DNA of 24,782 nt from a virus: positions 1 through 24,782 of the IMG/VR virus record IMGVR_UViG_3300017963_002326; one strand, 5' to 3'. This document shows, one piece after another, positions 7,688-14,149 of this stretch (positions are counted from its first letter, which is position 1; the number at the start of each line of letters is the position of its first letter). Both the position numbers and the translations under genes were made by a program. The notes under the pieces were generated by a model that saw only the letters and a program-made list of their open reading frames with translations, was not told the DNA's origin and did no database searches.

Positions 7688-9435
7688 TCGGGCACCTCTA
7701 CCATCCACGCAGACACCCCGGGCTCGGTCGCGTCGACGAGTGCCCAGCGCTTCCCGGGACGCGGGAGCCTGCCGCCGGGTGCCTTGCTGAGAATCTGACC
7801 TCGCTCAAGAGCCCGTCGCATGACGCCTGAGAGCGCCTTCTCCGCAGCCTCGCCTGCTTCCTCCATTGTCGAGCCTGGAGCGACCTGGAAAGCGCCCCCG
7901 CCCTCTTCCTCGCCGGGCAGCCCGCCCTCTTCCTCGCCAGGCAGCCCGCCCATGTCTTCGCCGGGCAGCCCGCCCATGTCTTCGCCGCCAGCGGCTTCGG
8001 CTTGCTCTTGCTGCATGAGCATCTGTGTGATCTGGATCGCTTGCGGCGACAGGATGAGCCCGCCGACCTCGTCACCTCGCTCTTTGAGATCCATCTCGGC
8101 GCGCGCTTCGTCGACCGTCTTCCAGTGCGCGACCTCTTGCGCGAGCAGCTCGACCTTCTCTTTCTCGCTGATGCTGTCGAGCCCGGCCAGCTCGACCATG
8201 AAGGATTCCCAGGGTTCCCAGCACCACACGAGCATCTGATTGAGAACCCGCTGATAGAAGCGCACGAGCGGTCGCAAGCCTGACTCTTTGCTGTAATTGA
8301 GTCTGTCGCGCGGACCCCCCTGCGAGAGTGCCGAAGTGACGCCTTCGGCGCCAAAAACAAAGCCGATCTCGCTCGGGTCTATGCCATACATGGCACATAT
8401 GAGTTTGATCTTGAAATTGACGTGGTTGCTGAATTCCATATCCTTGGCTGACATGGAAAGGTTGATCGATTTCAGCTCCTCGTTCTTGTCGGGATCCAGC
8501 TTGATCAGCGGTGTCTTCTTTGCGTTCCGCGGGCCCGTCAGCAATGCGCGGAGATACCGCTTGACGGCGCGGAAGGTCTGCGGCTCCATTGCGGATTTGA
8601 GCGCGAGGATGGTGGAAACATGGATGCCGTTGGTGAAATTGGCATCGTTATACATTTCGGCATTTAGCAGCGACCGCACAACCGACGTCATCTGCCCAAG
8701 CTCAGGGTTGCCGTAACCGAAAACGTCAATATCCGTGCGAGGATGCCGAATCCCCCACGCCATATCTTCCTTCTCGAATTCGGCGACGACCTTCTGCTGC
8801 CGTGGCAAATGCTGGACATACTTGATCTTGTTAGGATCGTACTGCCCCTCGCTGCGCGTCAGCTTCGGCAGCTTCGCGAGCCGCATCGTCTTCGCGTCGA
8901 CACCTCGCATCCCGTACGGGCGACCGCCGCGCTCGCGGATCACCTCGAAATTGAGCTGATCGTAGACCAGCGAATCCCACATCACCGCGCGGGTGAACGC
9001 CTCGAAACTGCCGTTGCCGTAGTCGCCACCGGCGCGCATGATCATCGTCTCGATCTCGCGGGCAGTCTTCTCGCCGGCGCGCGTCATCTTCTCCTTTGGG
9101 TCACGCAACCGGACCTTGAGCCCGATGCTGTACCGGGACTGTTGCGGGGTGCAGAATTCCGCGATCTGGTCGCACCGCCGCTTCAAGATCGGCGCGATAA
9201 CGCTGACCTTCGACATCGCGTCAAGCACGTCGTACGGCAGCCCGAACGTGCCCGGGTGAAAGTAGTCGGGTACGTCGCCGCCGAAATGGAGCTGCTCGGC
9301 GAGCGGATCGTACCACCACGCCTCGGGTGGGCTGACCTTGGCGTTCTCGACCTCTTGCACACGATCGCGCGCTTCCTGGTTCGCCCGCTCCGCCCGCTTG
9401 CGCGCCCGCTTCGCTTTCCAAAGCCAGTCGACCAT
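7684..9435 (-). CDS. Phage portal protein
   Basis: 583 residues, within the usual range for portals. Portal hallmarks are visible: SVIAPILKRRCDQIAEF near the N-terminal third, then FGYGNPELGQMTSVVRSLLN followed by FTNGIHVSTILALK, and YGIDPSEIGFVFGAEG. These match the lambda/HK97-type portal family. Portals form the dodecameric ring at the head vertex through which DNA enters and leaves. Near the C-terminus (~residues 484-515) is a Gly/Glu-rich 8-residue repeat (GGLPGEDM / GGLPGEEE). The ATG at 9435 shares one base with the TAA stop of the candidate spanin gene (TAATG), and the stop makes an ATGA overlap with the next small gene, so translation is probably coupled. Confidence 0.9.
   Translation of the reverse strand: MVDWLWKAKRARKRAERANQEARDRVQEVENAKVSPPEAWWYDPLAEQLHFGGDVPDYFHPGTFGLPYDVLDAMSKVSVIAPILKRRCDQIAEFCTPQQSRYSIGLKVRLRDPKEKMTRAGEKTAREIETMIMRAGGDYGNGSFEAFTRAVMWDSLVYDQLNFEVIRERGGRPYGMRGVDAKTMRLAKLPKLTRSEGQYDPNKIKYVQHLPRQQKVVAEFEKEDMAWGIRHPRTDIDVFGYGNPELGQMTSVVRSLLNAEMYNDANFTNGIHVSTILALKSAMEPQTFRAVKRYLRALLTGPRNAKKTPLIKLDPDKNEELKSINLSMSAKDMEFSNHVNFKIKLICAMYGIDPSEIGFVFGAEGVTSALSQGGPRDRLNYSKESGLRPLVRFYQRVLNQMLVWCWEPWESFMVELAGLDSISEKEKVELLAQEVAHWKTVDEARAEMDLKERGDEVGGLILSPQAIQITQMLMQQEQAEAAGGEDMGGLPGEDMGGLPGEEEGGLPGEEEGGGAFQVAPGSTMEEAGEAAEKALSGVMRRALERGQILSKAPGGRLPRPGKRWALVDATEPGVSAWMVEVPE
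7897..7990 (-). repeat. 24-base tandem repeat in the portal gene
   Basis: A 24-base unit (plus strand begins CCCGCCC and ends GGGCAG) repeats nearly four times: about 7897-7920, 7921-7944, 7945-7968, and a partial copy from 7969. Copies differ mainly by CTCTTCCTC versus ATGTCTTCG, so they form two sub-types. It encodes four 8-residue GGLPGE(D/E)(M/E) units and is prone to copy-number change by slippage. Confidence 0.9.
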
Positions 9436-9908
9436 TACTTCACCTCGTACGCGAGCACCACCGCGAGCGCTGTGACTGTGCCTGTGACGACCACGGACGC
9501 GATCGCCACGAACGCCGGGTGCTCGTGCCAGGGCGTTTCTTCGGCCGGCTGCGGCTGAATCTTGAGCGCGTCGTCGAGCGCTGTCTCAAGCGCCTGGATC
9601 CGTGTCTTCGCTGCCTCGACCTCGGCGCTCTTGCTCACGAGCTTCGCGTCGGCGACCTTGACCGCCTCCTTTGCCTGCGAGCGACAATCCTGCAACTCGA
9701 TCTTGAGCCCCGCGAAGTACAACGAATCGGCCTCACTGAGCGTCCAGCCGTCACACGGCGACGGCTTGCCTGTCTCCGCTTTCGTCGGCTCGCCATCGGG
9801 GCACGGCGTCGCGGCTGCCGCATCCTGCCCGCACGTTGCGACGAGCACGAGCGCAATCGCACCGAGCATCATGGCAGCGGTCCGCCCGCTGGTGTCCTCA
9901 GTCGTCAC
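9435..9908 (-). CDS. Candidate unimolecular spanin (u-spanin-like) membrane protein
   Basis: 157 residues with a hydrophobic segment at each end. The N-terminus has an Arg, then MMLGAIALVLVATC, which looks like a signal sequence ending at Cys26. The middle (~70-118) is a charged helical, probably coiled-coil segment after a Pro/Cys-containing stretch. The C-terminus (131-153) is a clear transmembrane helix followed by EVK. An N-terminal lipoprotein-type signal plus a C-terminal membrane helix is the u-spanin plan (phage T1 gp11), which joins outer and inner membranes in the last step of lysis. The lipobox is imperfect: Thr precedes the Cys where Gly, Ala or Ser is usual. The GTG start overlaps the preceding gene by 11 bases. 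It could instead be a periplasmic Rz-like protein. Confidence 0.5.
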   Translation of the reverse strand: MTTEDTSGRTAAMMLGAIALVLVATCGQDAAAATPCPDGEPTKAETGKPSPCDGWTLSEADSLYFAGLKIELQDCRSQAKEAVKVADAKLVSKSAEVEAAKTRIQALETALDDALKIQPQPAEETPWHEHPAFVAIASVVVTGTVTALAVVLAYEVK

Positions 9909-10266
9909 GCTTCAAAGCCTCCCGTAGCGCGTCGCGCACCTTGTCTTCATCGCCGAAGGCGTCGCGCAATGACTCGCGCGCAGCTTCGATGCCCGCCCGC
10001 TCCTCTTCCCGTTCCGCCTCCGCAGCCGCGACCGCCTCGGTTTCCTTCTGTCGAGCTGCGTCAACCGCCTCGTGTTCTACGCTGGCAGCCTTGCGTCGTG
10101 CCGCTTCGATTGCTGCCTTGCGCTCTGCGTTTGCTGCTCGCAGCTCCGCCGCCTTGCGCTTGAGGTACTCCGACCGCAACAACGCCGCGAGCACAATGAG
10201 CCCGAGCACCGCCACCGCAGCGACGGCGATCTTGACGTTGCCCCATGCGGTCGAAAGCCAGCTCAT
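9898..10266 (-). CDS. Inner-membrane coiled-coil protein, Rz/i-spanin-like
   Basis: 122 residues from the ATG at 10266, which gives an ATGA overlap with the stop of the holin-like gene; an in-frame start at 10302 would lie inside that gene. Residues ~12-30 (VKIAVAAVAVLGLIVLAALL) are one transmembrane helix. Everything after residue 33 is a long Ala/Glu/Arg/Lys heptad-like helix. One N-terminal anchor plus a long periplasmic helix is the shape of inner-membrane spanins (Rz), which act after the peptidoglycan is cut. No sequence motif proves this. It sits next to the candidate u-spanin and the lysins. A holin partner or another membrane-anchored accessory role remains possible. Confidence 0.5.
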   Translation of the reverse strand: MSWLSTAWGNVKIAVAAVAVLGLIVLAALLRSEYLKRKAAELRAANAERKAAIEAARRKAASVEHEAVDAARQKETEAVAAAEAEREEERAGIEAARESLRDAFGDEDKVRDALREALKRDD

Positions 10267-10715
10267 TCGCCGTTCCCGTTGCCCACGCGACGCTTGAGCC
10301 AACCGAGCAGAAGGTCACTCGCCTTGTCGCCGATCTTGCGCAGCGCCTTCATCCAGAGCCCGTTGAGCACCGCCAGCGCTCCGAACGCGGCGCCGTAGCC
10401 CATGCCCAGCGCGCCAAGCGCCCCGACCCCGACCCCGATCGCAGCTCCGCCGACCAGCGACACACCCCAGATCAAGACCGGATACCACGGGAATTGCTTG
10501 CTGATGCGCTTCAACACCGTGCGCTCCGTCGCGGTCTTCGGCGGGCTCCTCTTGAGCTTGGCGATCGCGGTCGCCTTCATTACCTCGACGACAGACCACA
10601 TCACGAAGGTCGCGACCAGCCACGCGATGATCGCTTCGAAGATCGGGAACGCTGCGGCATCCGCCGCCACACTATCGAGCACGCTTTGTGCTGCTGCCTC
10701 TGCTGTCTCTTGCAT
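10263..10715 (-). CDS. Holin-like protein with three predicted membrane segments
   Basis: 150 residues. Hydrophobic stretches lie at about 22-47 (FPIFEAIIAWLVATFVMW), 78-98 and 99-123; the last two are Gly/Ala-rich (GVSLVGGAAIGVGVGALGAL). A basic linker (residues 51-75) separates the first from the second, and the C-terminus is basic (LKRRVGNGNGE). A small multi-span protein beside endolysin and spanin-like genes is the best holin candidate in the window. Holins form the timed lesions in the inner membrane. I do not recognise the holin family, so this is a positional and topological call. A TAGGGGG Shine-Dalgarno overlaps the stop of the preceding gene, whose end is 9 bases upstream. Confidence 0.5.
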   Translation of the reverse strand: MQETAEAAAQSVLDSVAADAAAFPIFEAIIAWLVATFVMWSVVEVMKATAIAKLKRSPPKTATERTVLKRISKQFPWYPVLIWGVSLVGGAAIGVGVGALGALGMGYGAAFGALAVLNGLWMKALRKIGDKASDLLLGWLKRRVGNGNGE

Positions 10716-10724
10716 GTCCGCCCC

Positions 10725-11021
10725 CTACTGCGCCCGCTCCGGGTGTGTGAGCCGACACGTCGTTTCCAGATCGCGAATGCGACCGCCTTGTTCCTTGTCC
10801 GCCTCGTACAGCTTGGCCCGGCTGCGCTTGGCTTCTGTCGCCGCGTTCTCGATCGCGGCAAAACGTACGGCGTGTGCTTCGATCGTGGCATCGAGCTTCG
10901 CATCCATCAGGTCGATCCGCCCTACGATGCGCGTCTCCGTCTTCGCTCGCGACCAGACCACGCCCACAAACGACGCCAACGGCGCTGCGACTGCGATTGC
11001 GATTGCGAGCCATTCCGGCAT
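10725..11021 (-). CDS. Small membrane-anchored coiled-coil protein in lysis block
   Basis: 98 residues. Residues 3-23 (EWLAIAIAVAAPLASFVGVVW) form one transmembrane helix; residues ~28-85 are charged and helical, probably coiled-coil. The shape resembles small phage lysis accessories such as XhlA-like or DUF2730-type proteins, but I cannot assign a family. The ATG at 11021 follows the amidase stop with a single base between them, so expression is coupled to the amidase. It could be a single-span holin, an antiholin or an inner-membrane spanin. Three separate membrane proteins follow the endolysins here, more than a minimal lysis cassette needs. Confidence 0.6.
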   Translation of the reverse strand: MPEWLAIAIAVAAPLASFVGVVWSRAKTETRIVGRIDLMDAKLDATIEAHAVRFAAIENAATEAKRSRAKLYEADKEQGGRIRDLETTCRLTHPERAQ

Positions 11022-11022
11022 G

Positions 11023-12042
11023 TCACACTGCCTTCGCGAGCTGTAGCTCGCCCGTGAGGTACAAACCGAGATGATCCCAGCGATTGCTACGCCCCTGGCA
11101 GTGGTGATACCAACCGGGCGGCATTAGCGCCTTGTTCGCCTTCGTGCCCCGCTTGATCGCGCCCTTGTACCCCTTCACAGGTACGATGCGTTCCGGGTGC
11201 TCAGGATCGTCGAGCGGCGCCGTCATCGGGATCCCGAGGTGCACGTGTAGCGCCTTCATTAGCGCCCGCAACGCCTCGCGCTGGGCATCGGTTGCGCCCA
11301 GGAACATCCCCGGGTTCCAGCGCTTGAAGTAGAAGCCCGACAGCACCGGGCGCTTCGGCTGCCCGAGCTTGACAAGCTGCTTGTTGGCTTCCGCAGTCTT
11401 GTTGAGCGCGACCGGATTCGTCAGGTCGACCCCGATCGAGGTGTCGTTGAACCAGCCGATCCCGTAGTGGTACGCGCGCTTCGCGAGATCGATGAGCTGA
11501 TAGATCGTGCCATCCCAATCGATTTCCAGATGCGTCGACACGCTGCGCTTCTGCGACCACGACGCCCGCCACGAATGTTGGATCGACCGGGTGCCCGTCC
11601 AGTGCACACCTACGCGGCAGATCGAGTCGAGCCCGCCGGTGCGATTCTTGAAGCGGGTTCCTGTCTTGCCGTTCTTCTTCTCGTACGTGCGCTCGACCAC
11701 GAAAGCGCCCTCTTCACCAGCGGTCACGACCCGCGGCCAGTCGATCGGGCACAGCTTGCCGTCGATCAAGAGGTTGTCGGTCATCGCCGGCGGGTCGGCG
11801 ACCTCGGCGGGATCGGGGTCTTCCCAGAACCAACCCGCGAGCCATTGCAGCAGCCGATTGTAGGTCACCGCGTCGACGATGCCGGACGCCTCGATCCCCT
11901 CAGCGAGCTGAAACGCCTTGACCTGTTCTGTCAGCTCGTCGCCGTACTCGTCCGCCGGCATTGACCACAGCTCGGGCGACCATCCGAGCACCTCGGCGCT
12001 CTCGCGGTTGTCCGCGTACTCTCGCTCGGTGTCTTCGCTCAT
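11023..12042 (-). CDS. Peptidoglycan amidase (Amidase_2-like endolysin) with N-terminal peptidoglycan-binding region
   Basis: 339 residues. Residues ~14-68 (LGWSPEL...VKAFQLAEGIEASGIVDAVTYNRLL) look like a peptidoglycan-binding domain. Residues ~143-327 resemble the Amidase_2 / PGRP fold of T7 lysozyme: VHWTG (His147), THLEIDWDGTIYQLID, RAYHYG (His192), SIGVDLTNP, and near the end HHCQGR with DHLG. His147 and the late His313/314 are the likely zinc ligands. Predicted reaction: cleavage between N-acetylmuramic acid and L-alanine. There is no signal peptide, so export would depend on a holin. The start has an ATGA overlap with the glucosaminidase stop. The spacing between the core motifs is longer than in T7 lysozyme (insert ~205-300). 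Confidence 0.8.
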   Translation of the reverse strand: MSEDTEREYADNRESAEVLGWSPELWSMPADEYGDELTEQVKAFQLAEGIEASGIVDAVTYNRLLQWLAGWFWEDPDPAEVADPPAMTDNLLIDGKLCPIDWPRVVTAGEEGAFVVERTYEKKNGKTGTRFKNRTGGLDSICRVGVHWTGTRSIQHSWRASWSQKRSVSTHLEIDWDGTIYQLIDLAKRAYHYGIGWFNDTSIGVDLTNPVALNKTAEANKQLVKLGQPKRPVLSGFYFKRWNPGMFLGATDAQREALRALMKALHVHLGIPMTAPLDDPEHPERIVPVKGYKGAIKRGTKANKALMPPGWYHHCQGRSNRWDHLGLYLTGELQLAKAV

Positions 12043-12692
12043 ACCGTGATCTCCTGGTCGTCAAACGTGATCTCTTCGAACGGCAGCCGACGCAGCTCGG
12101 TTTGCAGCTCGAAATCCGCCACCGCCCACCGAGACGGGCCCGGGTGCTCGCGATCCATGCACGCTAACGACCGCGCCAGCCCTTCGTCGATGGGCGGTGG
12201 CGCGAGCCCGTCGACATCCGGCAGCTTGCGAGCGAGCTTCACGAGCCGCTTGCGAAACCGCCGAGTGTACTTGCCCGGGGCGAGCGTCGCATACCCTTTG
12301 CCGACCACGTACGCGATCCAGCGCAGAGGCTCGTCAGAGAGCACCGCAGCGCCCGCGTAACGACTCCGAGAGACAAACGCGACCCAACCCCTCACCCCTT
12401 GCTCGACGCTATCCCAGCCGCAGAAATCCGCCTCTACGCGCCGACGCTTCCCATCGTGCCCGTACTCCGTTGTGAGCTTGCGCACGGTATGCGTGTGCCC
12501 GGTGATGCTGGTCTTGTCCCGCCGGAAGCGCGGCTTGACACCCCAGAAGTTGAACGATTGCGCGAGTACGTTGGTGCCCTTGCCGGATTCGAGCCGCGCT
12601 TGCGCCCAACAGACCTGCCACGGCACGCCCAGCTCGGTACAGATGGCACGCGCCGGCTTGCCGACGACCTCGACCCATTCGGCGAGCTTCAC
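12039..12692 (-). CDS. Peptidoglycan beta-N-acetylglucosaminidase (GH73 / FlgJ-like)
   Basis: 217 residues. The N-terminal half reads AICTELGVPWQVCWAQARLE followed by SGKG, then SFNFWGVKP, which is the GH73 glucosaminidase pattern; Glu35 is the likely catalytic acid. FCGWDSVEQGVRGWVAFVSRS and the RWIAYVVGKGYAT stretch match the later conserved part (shape plus 'Y.TD'-like region). Predicted role: cuts the glycan strand of peptidoglycan, either in lysis or as a virion lysin during entry. The C-terminal ~45 residues are not recognised. It is overlapped at both ends by ATGA junctions with the patatin and the amidase, so three envelope-attacking enzymes are co-translated. No signal peptide. Confidence 0.75.
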   Translation of the reverse strand: MKLAEWVEVVGKPARAICTELGVPWQVCWAQARLESGKGTNVLAQSFNFWGVKPRFRRDKTSITGHTHTVRKLTTEYGHDGKRRRVEADFCGWDSVEQGVRGWVAFVSRSRYAGAAVLSDEPLRWIAYVVGKGYATLAPGKYTRRFRKRLVKLARKLPDVDGLAPPPIDEGLARSLACMDREHPGPSRWAVADFELQTELRRLPFEEITFDDQEITV

Positions 12693-13522
12693 GCTGCCCC
12701 CGTCTCGCCGAGCTGCCAGCGCCAGGCGTTCGTCTGCGGTGAGAAATCGAGCCCATCGCCAAGATCGCGATCGGGACGGTAGATCACGACCGCGGCATCA
12801 TCCCGCACGCCCGCATAGTTGCACCGAAGGTCATCCGCAAGGATCTGGTAGCTCATCGTGTCGACAGCCGCGAGCCCCGCCTCAAGAGCGTTTGACGCTG
12901 GCGCTGCGACCGGCGGATCGAACGGGAAGCACACGACCGCGTCGACCTCGGTACATCCCGCCCGGATGAGCGGCTCGACGGGCGCGACCGTCTGCACCCC
13001 GCCATCGAAGTACAGCGGGCCCGGAGCTGTCTCGGTCGGGCTGACGAGCTGCGGCACCTCTTGCGGCTCGAAAGCGTACGGGATCGCGCAGCTCGCGAGC
13101 ACCGCGTCAATCAAGACCACGTGGTCTAGCTCCGTCCATTCGACCCACTGCCGCGACGAGTAAGTCACCGCCCCTACAATGAGCTTGCGCCCGCTGTCGC
13201 GCACCCGCCACGGCTCAAGGTGTTTGCGCAGAAACGAGCGCAGCGGTCGCAGGTCACGGACCCCCTTGCGCCACAGGCTGTGAATCATCCCGAACGGGCA
13301 CCATCGCTTGTGCACGTCGGATGTCTTGAGCGTGTGCCACAGCTTCCGCAAATCCTCGAAGGCTTGCGCCTCCTCACCGACCGGGTACTGCGCGAGGTGC
13401 GCTGCGTTGACCGCGCCGACGCTGACCCCCGCGACGACATCCCACGGACGCGCCAGCGAAGCGGCCTTGCCCGCCTGCCAAGCGCCCCGTGCGGCACCAC
13501 CACTGAGAGCCAGCCCGAGCAT
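12689..13522 (-). CDS. Patatin-like phospholipase
   Basis: 277 residues. All three patatin signatures are present: the oxyanion-hole loop LSGGAARGAW (residues 6-15), the nucleophile elbow GVSVG with Ser34, and the catalytic Asp in FDGG (Asp173). Length and spacing fit a single minimal patatin domain. These are Ser-Asp dyad lipid acyl hydrolases (phospholipase A activity). In bacteria they act as toxins or in lipid turnover, and some are defence effectors. A phage gene in an ATGA overlap with a glucosaminidase suggests membrane damage in lysis or entry; this is inference from context. No signal peptide or membrane helix is visible. The ATG at 13522 starts 3 bases after the preceding stop. Confidence 0.85.
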   Translation of the reverse strand: MLGLALSGGAARGAWQAGKAASLARPWDVVAGVSVGAVNAAHLAQYPVGEEAQAFEDLRKLWHTLKTSDVHKRWCPFGMIHSLWRKGVRDLRPLRSFLRKHLEPWRVRDSGRKLIVGAVTYSSRQWVEWTELDHVVLIDAVLASCAIPYAFEPQEVPQLVSPTETAPGPLYFDGGVQTVAPVEPLIRAGCTEVDAVVCFPFDPPVAAPASNALEAGLAAVDTMSYQILADDLRCNYAGVRDDAAVVIYRPDRDLGDGLDFSPQTNAWRWQLGETGAA

Positions 13523-13525
13523 GTC

Positions 13526-14149
13526 TCACGTCCCCACGTAGCTGTCGCGAGCTGCCTCCGCCGCTGCGATGTCCGCAGCCGCCCAGACACCAGCGATCGC
13601 GGTGTCGCAGGTCTGTATCTCGCCGAGCACCGCGTCTCGTACATCGCCGTAGATCGCTTTGATGTCGTTGGCGCTCGCGAAGCTGTGCGAGTCTTGCTCA
13701 TCCCACGTGCGCAACACCACCGGGTACGTGAGATCGTCTTTGGCGCCGTACAGCGCGTCCCAATACTGCTGATCGACGAACCCGACCGACCACAGCTTGC
13801 CGCTCGCAGCAGGGTATTCCACCGACATCCCGCCCTGGTCGACCGGCGCGTTCATCTTGAGATCGCGCCAATCCTTGCACTCTTGCGTGCACCGGGCCTT
13901 CGCCTCGCTGAGCGTCTCCTCGACGTGTCCCGCGACGAGCGCGTCGAGCGCTGCGATCTGCCCAGCGTCGAGCGTCTCCGCGAAGCGGTATCGCACCGCC
14001 TCGACTCCCGCTTCACCGTGCACACAACGCACTCCGGTGAGCGTGAGCCCGCCGAGCGTCGCATCGTTGACAACGCGACGGTGAAGCACCGAAGCGTCAA
14101 GACTGGCGCCGTCAGGGTAGTCGCCGATCGTGTAGCTGTGATCACTCAT
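13526..14149 (-). CDS. Putative fibre-associated protein, 207 residues
   Basis: The ATG at 14149 overlaps the fibre stop (ATGA). The N-terminal half is mixed; residues ~62-93 are helical (AGQIAALDALVAGHVEETLSE). The C-terminus has DQQYWDALYGAKDDLTYPVV, then a final ~40-residue alanine-rich helix. Genes translationally coupled behind a tail fibre are often chaperones or fibre-tip adaptors, and the helical C-terminus vaguely recalls such proteins. I cannot name the family. The role as fibre partner is inference from position. Confidence 0.65.
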   Translation of the reverse strand: MSDHSYTIGDYPDGASLDASVLHRRVVNDATLGGLTLTGVRCVHGEAGVEAVRYRFAETLDAGQIAALDALVAGHVEETLSEAKARCTQECKDWRDLKMNAPVDQGGMSVEYPAASGKLWSVGFVDQQYWDALYGAKDDLTYPVVLRTWDEQDSHSFASANDIKAIYGDVRDAVLGEIQTCDTAIAGVWAAADIAAAEAARDSYVGT

